Positions 9,801 through 16,683 of a stretch of DNA of 64,000 nt are shown in pieces. The notes beneath the pieces are model-generated. The model had not been told where the DNA came from. It did not search any database and worked only from the letters and a program-made list of their open reading frames with translations. The DNA lies in assembly GCA_041389525.1 (NCBI GenBank), contig JAWKRR010000044.1, positions 1-64,000 of the forward strand. Direction: 5' to 3'. The position numbers were made by a program, and so were the translations under genes. Position 1 is the stretch's first letter. Each line of letters begins with the position of its first letter. Source of the stretch: JACKFB01 sp041389525. GTDB lineage: Bacteria > Myxococcota_A > UBA9042 > PHBI01 > JACKFB01.

Positions 9801-12800
9801 CCCGACGGCTACGAGGACCGCAACCAGAACGGGCGCGTCGACGACGGCGAGACCGACCCGAACAACGGCGACGACGACTTCGACGGCGTGGACGGCGACA
9901 ACGACGGGCTGCCGGACGTGCTGGAGCCCTTCTTCGGGACCGATCCGGCGAACCCCGACACCGACGGCGACGGGCTCAAGGACGGCGACGAGGTCAAGAC
10001 GACCAAGACGGACCCGACCGACGATGACACCGATGACGACGGCCTGCTGGACGGGACCGAGGACCCCAACGCCAATGGCGTGGTGGACGACGGCGAGACG
10101 GACCCGCTGAACCCCGACACCGACGGCGACGGCCTCCAAGACGGTACCGAGAGCGGGCTGGCCGCACCGGAGGGCGATGACACCGACCCGAACGTCTTCG
10201 TGCCGGACGGCGACGCGGGCGCGACGAAGACCGACCCCACCGACGACGACACCGACGACGACGCCATCATCGATGGTAACGAAGACGCCGATGGGAACGG
10301 CGTCGTCGACGCGGGCGAGACCGACCCGAACGACGCGGACACGGACGAGGACGGACTGCAGGACGGCACCGAGCTCGGCTTGTCGGCACCGCAAGGCAAC
10401 GGGACCGACCTGGCGGTCTTCATCCCCGACGCCGACGCTGGCACGACCACGACGGACCCGCTGGACCCCGACACCGACAAGGGCACCGTGCTCGACGGCG
10501 TCGAGGACGCGAACCACAACGGCCAGATCGACGCGGGCGAGACCGACCCGAACAACCCCGCCGACGACGTGGGGCCGCTGGACAGCGACAACGACGGGCT
10601 GAGCGACGCCGAAGAGGACGCGCTGGGCACGGACCCGCTCAACCCCGACACCGACGGCGACGGGCTGCTCGACGGCATCGAGGTCAAGGTCGGCGGGACC
10701 AATCCCTTCGATGACGACAGCGATGACGACGGCCTGCTCGACGGCACCGAAGACGCCAACGGCGACGGGATCGTGGACCCGACGGAGACCGATCCGAGCA
10801 ACCCCGACACCGACGGCGACGGGATCCAGGACGGCACGGAGAGCGGCCTCGGCGCGCCTGAGGGCGACGACACGGACCCGCTGGTCTTCGTGCCCGACGG
10901 CGACGCCGGCACGACGACGACCAACCCGCTGGACGACGACAGCGACGACGACGGCCTGCTCGACGGGACCGAGGATGCCAACGCCGACGGCGTGGTCGCG
11001 GCTGACGAGACCGACCCGAACAAGGCCGACACCGACGCGGACGGCCTGCAGGACGGCACGGAGAGCGGCATCGACGCGCCCGAGGGCGACGACACCGACC
11101 TCGCGGTCTTCATCCCGGACGCCGACGCCGGCGCGACGACGACCGACCCGCTGAACCCCGACACCGACAACGGCTCCGTGCCGGACGGCACCGAGGACGC
11201 GAACCACAACGGTCGCGTGGACGCGGGCGAGACCGACCCGAACGACCCGTCGGACGACGTCGCGGGCGATGACACCGACGGCGACGGGCTGACCGACGCC
11301 GAGGAGGACGCGCTCGGGACCGACCCGCTGAACCCGGACACCGACGGCGACGGGCTCAACGACGGGCTTGAGGTGAACATCGGTAAGACCGACCCGCTCG
11401 ACGACGACACCGACGACGACGGCTTGCTGGACGGCACCGAGGACGCCAACGGCAACGGCGTGGTCGACGCGGGCGAGACGGATCCCCTCGACGCGGACAG
11501 CGACGACGACAACCTGCTGGACGGCACCGAGCTCGGCCTGGGCGCGCCCGAGGGCAAGCACACCGACCCGGCGATCTTCGTGGCGGACGCGGACCAGGGC
11601 GCGACGAAGACCAACCCGCTGGACCCGGACACGGACGGCGGCGGCGTGGCGGATGGCGTCGAGGACAAGAACCTGAACGGCCGCGTGGACGCCGGGGAGA
11701 CCGACCCGAACGACCCCAGCGACGACGACAAGGTCGACTCCGACGGCGACGGCTTGAGCGACGCGCGCGAGCAACAGCTTGGCACCGACCCGAACAACCC
11801 CGACAGCGACGGCGACGGGATGAACGACGGGCTCGAGGTCGAGCTGGGTACCAATCCGCTCTCGGTGAATCGCCTGCAGGGTTCGGGAAGCTGCGCGGGC
11901 TCCGGTGGCGATGCCAGCGGCGTGCTGGCGGTGCTCGCCCTGCTCTTCCTGATGGCGTGGCGGCGGCGGCGGCAGGGCGCTGCGGCGCTGCTGGCCGCCG
12001 GGCTCGCGGTCGCGACGGTGGTCCCGTCGGCCCACGCGCAGGTCGACGCCAAGCCCCGCATGGACGTTCAGCGCTTCGACCCCATCGCCCAGGGAGACGG
12101 CTTCATCCGGGTGCGCGAGGGCGAGCAGCTGCGGGCGCGCGATTGGCGGCTCGGCCTCTTTCTGAACTACGCGAAGAACCCGCTGGAGCTGGGCGACGAC
12201 GAGTTCGGCCGCGAGCGCGGAGTCGTCGACAACCTCATCGGCTTGGACCTGACCCTCGCCGTGGCGCTCGGTGACCGACTGCAGTTGGGGCTGTCGATGC
12301 CGGTGCTCCAGGCGCAGTCGAACTCCAGCTCCAGCAAGACCCTCGGCAAGGCGCTGGGCGGCTCGGGCGAGACCCTCGGGCTTGGCGACCTGGACCTCTC
12401 GCTGGGCATCCAGATCCTTCGCCAAGAGCGCGCTGGCGTGTCGCTGTCGCTGGCGCCGCACGTGATCTTCCCGACCGGCTCGCGCAGCCAGTGGGTAGGC
12501 TCCGGCTCCGTCGGCCTGGGCGCCGACCTCGCGCTCGCCCGCCGATGGACGCACTTCCGATTCGCGATGAACATCGGCGTGCTCTTCAACCTGGACGGCA
12601 CCGCCAAGCTCAACCTGCAGCCCGACGACGAGCTGCGATTCGGCCTCGGCCTGGGCGTCCCCTTCGGCGACGACAAGTTCGAGATCAGCCTCGAGTGGGA
12701 GCTCGCGACCGTGTTCGCCGGCGACGCCCGCGACGCGGTCGACGCCAAGCTCTTCAACCGCACCATGACCCCTTCCGAGCTGCACCTGGGCTTCCGGCAC

Positions 12801-13616
12801 TCGCCCGGCGGCTCGGTCTCGTGGGGCTTGGGCGCCGGCCCGGGCATCGGCAACGGCTACGGCACCCCCGACTTCCGCGCTTACGGCTGGCTAGCCATCG
12901 GCTCGCCGCGCGTCGCGGGCCCGCTGGTGGCTGACCGCGACCAGGACGGCATCGCCGACGACGTCGACGCCTGCCCCGATGAGCCCGAAGATGTCGACGG
13001 CTTCGAGGATATCGAAGGCTGCCCCGACCCCGACAACGACCAAGACGGCATCCTCGACGTGGTCGACAAGTGCCCGCTCCAGCCCGAGGACGTCGACACC
13101 TTCGAGGACGAGGACGGCTGCCCCGACCCCGACAACGACAAGGACGGCATCCTCGACGTCGACGACAAGTGCCCGCTGCAGCCGGAGACGGTCAACGCCA
13201 AGGATGACGAGGACGGCTGCCCGGACGACGCGCTGGCCCAGGTGGAGCAAGGCGCGGACGGCTCCTGGCGCATCATCATCCTCGACATGGTCTACTTCGA
13301 CGTGAACAAGGCTACGCTGCGCCCCGAGTCCCATCTGGTGCTCAACGCGGTCGTCGACGTCATGAAGAAGTACCCGAACCTGCGGAAGGTCTCGGTCGAG
13401 GGGCACACGGACTCCGACGGCCAGGCCACGGCGAACATGAAGCTCAGCCAGGCGCGCTCGGAGACGGTGCTCGAGTACCTCGTCTCTCATGGCATCGAGC
13501 GGAACCGCTTGGTGGCGCGCGGCTTCGGCGAGGACCGCCCGGTCCTCCCCAACACGTCGCCCGCCGGCAAGTCGGCCAACCGGCGCGTCGAGTTCATCAT
13601 CCTCGAGCGCGAATAG
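3804..13616 (+). CDS. Giant calcium-repeat surface protein fused to an OmpA-family barrel protein
   Basis: The 3270-residue product starts at ATG 3804 (AGGAG 8 nt upstream) with a signal peptide cut after AFA (residue 28). Residues 29-250 form a globular head without a recognised family. Residues 251-292 hold a MopE-like motif (CDGIDNDCDG). Residues 293 to about 2688 are Asp-rich, Cys-free TSP3-like repeats (DTDDDGLLDGTE type), expected to bind calcium. Next come Cys2697, a hydrophobic segment and Arg2720-2723, resembling a MYXO-CTERM/GC_trans_RRR sorting tag. Directly after is a second signal-peptide-like segment ending PSAHA (cut after 2745). A predicted outer-membrane barrel follows to about 3035, then three Cys-containing TSP3-like repeats (3042-3139) and an OmpA-type peptidoglycan-binding domain (3149-3270, ending NRRVEFIILERE). 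It reads as two envelope proteins in one open frame. A terminator-like hairpin follows. The adhesive or structural role is inference. Confidence 0.85.
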   Translation: MLTLPTLRSTTAALAALAVSGLFSQAFAAPTFTGNVDTDFSGAGTIVIADPGGKDVGVPAQAPPNTVSGADIDYMALSYDETADVLSIGMRTFVISGDMDGNGVDGTTASWLTGQGGVDYPLWQQSESFTVLIDVDEDGVWDVVAGVHDGTAIGGYKAARWKSNFSSNLVGQGFAWGVDLPTHTGVAFHTPTVSPGHVEFSITNFKSLPISSGTDTKPYSIKILGFVGSNDDAGVGSDFVPSPLGQVVSLCADVDGDGVSTCAGDCNDNLNTVFPGAVDLCDGIDNDCDGKDADGDVDDDGLGCFEEGLAGTDPLNPDTDGDGLKDGVEVLTVGSDPTDDDTDDDGLLDGNEDLNGDGVLDPGESSPLLFDTDDDGIGDGVERGLGEAQGLDTDPNVFVPDGDFGEPNQSTTDPNDRDTDDDGLADGFEDADKDGVRDAGETGADDPDSDDDGLQDGTEVGLTAPQGTGTNPAIFVPDGDGGATSTDPLDDDSDNDGLLDGNEDADHDGVVDVGETNPKVVDSDNDGIQDGTELGLTAPQGVGTTGGVFVADADGGTTTTDPTDDDTDDDGIIDGNEDANHNGQVDAGETDPNDADSDDDGVQDGTELGLTAGQGVGTDPALFMPDADAGATTTNPVDDDTDDDGLIDGVEDLNHDGAADPTETDPADADTDNDGVQDGTELGLFEPQGDDTDPAVFFADADSGVTKTNPLDDDTDDDGIIDGNEDANHNGAVEPNETSPSLADTDNDGIKDGTEIGLTAPQGLHTVPAGFVPDGDAGATKTNPLDDDSDDDGLKDGTEDANHNGVVNAGERNPLDPDTDGDGLQDGTEAGLTAGEGTGTDPAKFIPDSDSTTTTDGLDADTDDDGIPDGVEDIDHDGLVDATETNPAKVDTDNDGIQDGTELGVTTAGVGTNPAVFVPDADGGATTTDPLDDDSDDDGLTDGSEDANHNGARTPTETDPNVFDTDADGLSDGLELGRTTPQGLGTDPLVFKADANPASKTNPLDDDTDDDGLLDGTEDTNKNGMVDAGETDPNSRDTDKDQLQDGTELGLAAPEGTGTNLAIFIPDADAGATTTLPLKADTDEGGIIDGLEDLNHNGQIDAGEGDPNDPADDKPGEDDDDDGLSNSQELALGTDPKNPDSDGDGLTDGEEVLTVGTDPLDDDSDDDGILDGNEDANGDGVVDPGESDPKNPDTDGDGVLDGTEIGLTAPQGDDTDLPLFVPDGDGGATKTDPADDDSDDDGLLDGTEDVNGDGVVDAGETDPNDVDTDDDGLLDGTEAGLAAPEGEDTNPATFKPDGDGGATKTNPLDDDSDDDGLLDGTEDANHDGVVGTGETDPNDADTDDDGIQDGTESGLAAPEGDDTDLGVFVADADAGATTTDPLNKDTDAGTVPDGVEDKNHNGAIDVGESDPNDPADDLLAPDSDDDGLSDDEEDALGTDPLNPDTDGDGLKDGIEVKVGGTDPLDDDTDDDGILDGNEDADGDGLVDVGESDPNNPDTDGDGVLDGTEIGLAAPQGDDTDPGVFVKDADEGATTTDPTDDDTDDDGLLDGTEDTDGNGQVDAGETDPDEDDTDGDGLQDGTEQGLAEPEGDDTDPAVFVPDGDAGATTTDPLDDDSDEDGLVDGAEDVNADGVVAADETDPNDADTDNDLIQDGTELGLAAPQGSHTDLAIFVPDGDVGATTTDPLDRDSDDGGVPDGFEDRNQDGVIDAGETDPNNAADDFDGEDGDNDGLPDALEPFYGTDPTNPDTDDDGIEDGAEVKTTKTDPADDDTDDDGLKDGTEDANQDGVLDPGETDPNDADTDDDGVQDGTELGLDAPEGDDTDPAVFVPDADAGATTTDPRDDDSDDDGLLDGVEDGDGSGAVEPGETDPNDVDSDNDLIQDGTESGLAEPQGVNTAPAIFVPDGDGGVTTTDPTDDDSDEDGLIDGNEDADRDGVVDAGETDPNDADTDDDLIQDGTEAGLAAPQGLHTDLAIFVPDADAGATTTDPLDRDTDDGGIPDGYEDRNQNGRVDDGETDPNNGDDDFDGVDGDNDGLPDVLEPFFGTDPANPDTDGDGLKDGDEVKTTKTDPTDDDTDDDGLLDGTEDPNANGVVDDGETDPLNPDTDGDGLQDGTESGLAAPEGDDTDPNVFVPDGDAGATKTDPTDDDTDDDAIIDGNEDADGNGVVDAGETDPNDADTDEDGLQDGTELGLSAPQGNGTDLAVFIPDADAGTTTTDPLDPDTDKGTVLDGVEDANHNGQIDAGETDPNNPADDVGPLDSDNDGLSDAEEDALGTDPLNPDTDGDGLLDGIEVKVGGTNPFDDDSDDDGLLDGTEDANGDGIVDPTETDPSNPDTDGDGIQDGTESGLGAPEGDDTDPLVFVPDGDAGTTTTNPLDDDSDDDGLLDGTEDANADGVVAADETDPNKADTDADGLQDGTESGIDAPEGDDTDLAVFIPDADAGATTTDPLNPDTDNGSVPDGTEDANHNGRVDAGETDPNDPSDDVAGDDTDGDGLTDAEEDALGTDPLNPDTDGDGLNDGLEVNIGKTDPLDDDTDDDGLLDGTEDANGNGVVDAGETDPLDADSDDDNLLDGTELGLGAPEGKHTDPAIFVADADQGATKTNPLDPDTDGGGVADGVEDKNLNGRVDAGETDPNDPSDDDKVDSDGDGLSDAREQQLGTDPNNPDSDGDGMNDGLEVELGTNPLSVNRLQGSGSCAGSGGDASGVLAVLALLFLMAWRRRRQGAAALLAAGLAVATVVPSAHAQVDAKPRMDVQRFDPIAQGDGFIRVREGEQLRARDWRLGLFLNYAKNPLELGDDEFGRERGVVDNLIGLDLTLAVALGDRLQLGLSMPVLQAQSNSSSSKTLGKALGGSGETLGLGDLDLSLGIQILRQERAGVSLSLAPHVIFPTGSRSQWVGSGSVGLGADLALARRWTHFRFAMNIGVLFNLDGTAKLNLQPDDELRFGLGLGVPFGDDKFEISLEWELATVFAGDARDAVDAKLFNRTMTPSELHLGFRHSPGGSVSWGLGAGPGIGNGYGTPDFRAYGWLAIGSPRVAGPLVADRDQDGIADDVDACPDEPEDVDGFEDIEGCPDPDNDQDGILDVVDKCPLQPEDVDTFEDEDGCPDPDNDKDGILDVDDKCPLQPETVNAKDDEDGCPDDALAQVEQGADGSWRIIILDMVYFDVNKATLRPESHLVLNAVVDVMKKYPNLRKVSVEGHTDSDGQATANMKLSQARSETVLEYLVSHGIERNRLVARGFGEDRPVLPNTSPAGKSANRRVEFIILERE
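4680..11868 (+). repeat. Hierarchical coding repeat: 24 units of about 74 codons in seven blocks
   Basis: Within the giant gene I count 24 units, each ending near a (V/I)F(V/I)PD(G/A)D-like motif before TTTDP or KTNP. They are grouped into blocks opened by variants of GTDPLNPDTDGDGL.DG.EV and closed by DPNDPADD-like caps. Units per block run 10, 3, 3, 3, 2, 2, 1 from N to C terminus, followed by a final opener-type segment before the sorting tag. The DNA is GAC/GCC periodic, which creates long spurious open frames on the other strand. Confidence 0.85.
11880..12041 (+). other. In-frame junction of MYXO-CTERM-like tag and signal-peptide-like segment
   Basis: The protein runs through Cys2697, a hydrophobic stretch (GVLAVLALLFLMAW), RRRR, then AAALLAAGLAVATVVPSAHA before QVDAKP. 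The first half matches the Cys / transmembrane / Arg-cluster plan of MYXO-CTERM tags. The second half, read from Met2717 (ATG 11952), is a textbook Sec signal peptide whose n-region is the same RRRR. No Shine-Dalgarno-like sequence lies before ATG 11952 and no stop codon separates the halves, so a continuous polypeptide is the simplest reading. Two opposed hydrophobic segments would place the arginines in the cytoplasm. Confidence 0.75.
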
Positions 13617-13625
13617 TCGCAGGCT

Positions 13626-13661
13626 GGCCCGGTGAGGCGGTCTCTGCCGTCTCACCGGGCC
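13626..13661 (+). terminator. Hairpin terminator after the giant gene
   Basis: A 15-bp stem (13626-13640 with 13647-13661, one G-U pair) with loop TCTCTG starts 10 nt after the stop codon. There is no U-tract, as for most terminators seen in this window. Confidence 0.65.
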
Positions 13662-13730
13662 GCCGCTGCTCGAACGCGCGCCCCGCCCGGCTCCCCGGCC
13701 CCGCCGCTGCCGCCGGCACCGCCGCTCAAA

Positions 13731-13759
13731 TTGCCTTGGCCGGCTCGCGCCTCTAGACT
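13731..13759 (+). promoter_or_regulatory. Candidate sigma70-type promoter for the Cys-rich lipoprotein
   Basis: TTGCCT (13731-13736) and TAGACT (13754-13759) are separated by 17 nt, 27 nt before the ATG and between a terminator hairpin and a GGGAGG ribosome site. Confidence 0.5.
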
Positions 13760-13785
13760 CGCGGCTTGCCTTGGGAGGTCTGCGG

Positions 13786-14250
13786 ATGCTGCGACGCGAC
13801 ACCCTCGCGCTCGTGCTGCTCGCCCTGGGGGCCTGCTCGGGCGGCGAGCCTGCCCCGGGGGTGATCCCCGGTGAGTGCGTGGCCCGGTGCGCCGGCCGCG
13901 AGTGCGGTGACGACGGCTGCGGCAAGACCTGCGGAAGCTGCGCTGTGGACGCGCCCTTCTGCGTCGCCGGATCTTGCGTCGCACAATGCACGCCGATCTG
14001 CGACGCGCGCGCCTGCGGAGACGACGGATGTGGCGGCACATGCGGAACGTGCGCTATCGCATCCACGTGTATCGACGGCTCATGCTGCACCGCAGCGTGC
14101 GGAGATCGAAGCTGCGGCGATGACGGCTGCGGCGGTCAGTGCGGGGCGTGCGCGCAGGAGCAATCCTGCGTCGAAGGCCGCTGCGTCGAAGGCCAAGCGT
14201 CAAACCGCTGGGACGACGGAAGCTGGGATCAGAACGTCTGGGGCCCCTGA
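13786..14250 (+). CDS. Cys-rich lipoprotein with CGDDGCGG repeats
   Basis: The 154-residue product begins MLRRDTLALVLLALGACSGG, a lipoprotein signal with lipobox LGAC and Cys17 as anchor. ATG 13786 is chosen over an upstream ATG at 13771 because GGGAGG (13773-13778) sits 7 nt before it. The mature part has three copies of a motif CGDDGCGG.CG.C (first copy CGDDGCGKTCGSC), each followed by a Cys-containing segment; this pattern recurs in myxobacterial surface proteins and probably forms disulphide-knotted modules. The Cys-free tail is rich in Trp, Asp and Asn (WDDGSWDQNVWGP). The collagen-like gene follows after 43 nt on the same strand. No function is known. Confidence 0.8.
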   Translation: MLRRDTLALVLLALGACSGGEPAPGVIPGECVARCAGRECGDDGCGKTCGSCAVDAPFCVAGSCVAQCTPICDARACGDDGCGGTCGTCAIASTCIDGSCCTAACGDRSCGDDGCGGQCGACAQEQSCVEGRCVEGQASNRWDDGSWDQNVWGP

Positions 14251-14293
14251 GCGGTCCCAGTGAACGGGCGCCGAGTGCGCCGACGAGGTCGAC

Positions 14294-15076
14294 ATGGAGA
14301 TTCGCATCGTCATCGACGACGCCCTGCTGGGCCGGGTGCGGCGCGCGCTCTCGACGCGGCGCGTGGCGCTGGGGACCTTCGCGGCGCTCGCGGTCACCGG
14401 CTCGGTCGTGTTCGCCGTGGTCGCCGGGCCCAGCCACACCTTCAAGGCGGGCGAGGTCATCTCGTCGGCGGCGGTCAACCAGAACTTCGCAGAGCTACAC
14501 ACCGCCATGGGCGACCTGGATCTCGCGATCGTCGCCCTCGAGGAGGCGGGTGTCGAGGGACCCCAAGGGCCGATTGGACCGACGGGGCCGACCGGGCCGG
14601 CGGGAGCTACCGGGCCGGCGGGAGCTACTGGCCCGGCGGGACCCACGGGCGCAGTGGGGCCGATCGGGCCGGTCGGGCCGGCGGGACCGAAGGGGGACCA
14701 TGGCGACAAGGGCGAGCCCGGGATTCAGGGCATCCAGGGCATCCAGGGCATCCAGGGCACGACCGGCCCGGCAGGAGCCAAGGGCGACAAGGGCGACAAG
14801 GGCCTGAAGGGCGACACCGGCCTGCCCGGCTACTCGGGCCCGCCGACGGATATCCAGTCGTTTCAGTCGGGCTCCAGCAACACGACCGTGGTCGAGAGCA
14901 AGGCGTCGAAGCTCGACTGGCCCGTGTGCTTCCTGTCCGGCGTCGAGCTGCGAGGCAGCCTCGGCCGCTGCGCGGTCAAGAGCGTCGGCAATGACTGGAC
15001 GGTCGAGGCCCAGGGCGTGAGCGGCAGCAGCCAGGCGCTGCCGGTCACCTGCACGATGATGTGCATGAAATGGTAG
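14294..15076 (+). CDS. Membrane-anchored collagen-like (Gly-X-Y) protein
   Basis: The 260-residue product has a short cytoplasmic N-terminus, one transmembrane helix (about residues 25-44, ALGTFAALAVTGSVVFAVVA) and a motif FKAGEVISSAAVNQNFAEL with a short helix, as seen before fibre domains of many bacterial proteins. Residues about 90-190 are collagen-like triplets (GPIGPTGPTGPAG, GDKGDKGLKGD), expected to form a triple helix. A C-terminal head of about 70 residues has four Cys and ends CTMMCMKW. GAGG at 14285-14288 is the ribosome site. It is likely a trimeric periplasmic or surface fibre. The triplet region includes perfect 9-bp tandem DNA repeats that could change length in frame. Confidence 0.85.
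   Translation: MEIRIVIDDALLGRVRRALSTRRVALGTFAALAVTGSVVFAVVAGPSHTFKAGEVISSAAVNQNFAELHTAMGDLDLAIVALEEAGVEGPQGPIGPTGPTGPAGATGPAGATGPAGPTGAVGPIGPVGPAGPKGDHGDKGEPGIQGIQGIQGIQGTTGPAGAKGDKGDKGLKGDTGLPGYSGPPTDIQSFQSGSSNTTVVESKASKLDWPVCFLSGVELRGSLGRCAVKSVGNDWTVEAQGVSGSSQALPVTCTMMCMKW
14720..14755 (+). repeat. Four tandem 9-bp units in the collagen-like region
   Basis: Four consecutive Gly-Ile-Gln codon triplets, the last three identical (GGCATCCAG), lie inside the collagen-like coding region. Slippage would add or remove whole triplets and keep the frame. Confidence 0.8.
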
Positions 15077-15126
15077 CGCGCACGCCGCGTTGAGCCGCGG
15101 CCCGGCCACGCGACATCGGGGGAAAG

Positions 15127-16683
15127 ATGAGAGATGCGGGGAGCGCGCCGACGTCGCGCGCCGAGTGGCGGGAGTTGGCGGGCGCGCTCGAGTTGAGCGG
15201 GCTGGCTTGGCTCGATGGGCGGGCCGTTCCGGCCGCGGATGGGCGCACTTTCGAGTGCCGAAACCCAGCCGACGGCAGCCTGCTCTGCCACGTCGCGGCC
15301 TGTGACGCGGCCGACGTGGACCTCGCCGTGGCTGGCGCCCGCCGCACGTTCGAGTCCGGCGTGTGGTCCGAGATGCACCCGCGCGAACGGGGGCGCGTGC
15401 TGATCCGCTTCGCTGAGCTCATCGACGCCGAGCGCGTAAGCCTCGGCTTGATGGAGACGCTGGACGTCGGAAAACCCATTCGCTACAGCGGGATCGTCGA
15501 CGTCCACCACGCCGTCGAGGCGATCCGCTGGTACGGCGAAGCCATCGACAAGATCTACGGGGAGGTCGCGCCCACCAGCCCGTCGGCGCTGGGCCTCATC
15601 ACCCGCGAGCCCCTCGGCGTGGTCGCGGCGGTGGTCCCGTGGAACTTCCCGCTGATGATGACGGCCTGGAAGCTGGGCCCCGCGCTGGCGGCGGGCAACT
15701 CCGTGGTGCTGAAGCCCGCGGAGCAGTCGCCGCTGACCGCGCTGCGCCTCGCACGCATCGCCCAGGCCGCCGGGCTGCCCGACGGCGTGCTCCAGGTCCT
15801 ACCCGGCTTCGGCGAGACCGCCGGCCAGGCCCTGGGGCGGCACCCGGACGTGGACGCGGTGACCTTCACAGGCTCGACCGAGATCGGGAAGCGTTTCCTC
15901 GAATACTCAGGTCAGAGCAACATGAAGCGCATCTCGCTGGAGACCGGCGGGAAGTCACCGAACATCATCTTCGCCGACGCGCCCGACCTCGCGTTCGCCG
16001 CGCGCCAGGCGGCGTTCGGCGTGTTCTACAACACTGGGGCCATGTGCAACGCGGGCTCGCGCTTGCTGGTCGAGTCGGCGGCCGTGGACGAGGTGGTGGC
16101 GCACCTGGAGGCCATGGCGAGGAAGCTGACGCCGGGAGATCCCCTGGAGCCGGCGACCCGCCTCGGGCCGGTCATCGACGCCGCGCAGATGCAGAAGATC
16201 ATGGGCTACGTGGCCTCCGGTCAGGCTGAGGGCGCCCGCCTGCGCCTCGGCGGCGAGGCCGTGCTCGCCGAGCTCGGCGGCCACTTCGTCGGGCCGACCA
16301 TCTTCGACCGAGTCCGCCCGGAGATGGCGATCGCCCAAGAGGAGATCTTCGGCCCGGTGATCACCGTCATCCCCTTCGACGGCGCCGAAGAGGCCGTGCG
16401 TATCGCGAACGACACGATCTACGGGCTGGCGGCGGCGGTGTGGACCCGCGATCTGAGCCGCGCGCACACGGTCGCGAGGCGCCTGCGGGCCGGCACGGTC
16501 TGGGTGAATAACTTCGACACCAGCGAGATCTCGACGCCCTTCGGCGGCTACCGCCAGTCGGGCTTCGGTGGCCGCGACAAGAGCCTGCACGCCCTCGACA
16601 AGTACAGCCACCTGAAGACGACCTGGGTCAACCTTACGGGGCCAGGTGCCCTGCCGCCGGACGACGCCACACGAGGCGATTGA
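15127..16683 (+). CDS. NAD(P)-dependent aldehyde dehydrogenase (PuuC/AldA type)
   Basis: The 518-residue cytoplasmic enzyme should oxidise an aldehyde to its acid. Catalytic features are present: VVPWNFPLMM (nucleotide and oxyanion Asn), LKPAEQSPLTALRLA, FTGSTEIGKRF, general base Glu272 in LETGGKSPN, nucleophile Cys307 in GAMCNAGSR, and QEEIFGPV. Similarity to gamma-glutamyl-gamma-aminobutyraldehyde and other omega-aldehyde dehydrogenases is suggested by ETGGKSPNIIF and the overall length, but the substrate is open. ATG 15127 is preceded by GGGGGAAAG. The 3' end overlaps the convergent lipocalin-like gene by 50 nt. No amine-catabolism genes are adjacent. Confidence 0.9.
   Translation: MRDAGSAPTSRAEWRELAGALELSGLAWLDGRAVPAADGRTFECRNPADGSLLCHVAACDAADVDLAVAGARRTFESGVWSEMHPRERGRVLIRFAELIDAERVSLGLMETLDVGKPIRYSGIVDVHHAVEAIRWYGEAIDKIYGEVAPTSPSALGLITREPLGVVAAVVPWNFPLMMTAWKLGPALAAGNSVVLKPAEQSPLTALRLARIAQAAGLPDGVLQVLPGFGETAGQALGRHPDVDAVTFTGSTEIGKRFLEYSGQSNMKRISLETGGKSPNIIFADAPDLAFAARQAAFGVFYNTGAMCNAGSRLLVESAAVDEVVAHLEAMARKLTPGDPLEPATRLGPVIDAAQMQKIMGYVASGQAEGARLRLGGEAVLAELGGHFVGPTIFDRVRPEMAIAQEEIFGPVITVIPFDGAEEAVRIANDTIYGLAAAVWTRDLSRAHTVARRLRAGTVWVNNFDTSEISTPFGGYRQSGFGGRDKSLHALDKYSHLKTTWVNLTGPGALPPDDATRGD

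Noticed and set aside
8997..12800. 1267-codon open frame opposite the second half of the giant gene
   Set aside because: Same antisense artefact; it even crosses the end of the repeat array into the barrel without a change in character, unlike a real gene.
11952..13616. Separate OmpA gene starting at the internal ATG 11952
   Set aside because: Not excluded, but no ribosome site precedes this ATG, no stop ends the upstream gene, and no terminator or promoter is seen between; listed as an alternative, not as a gene.
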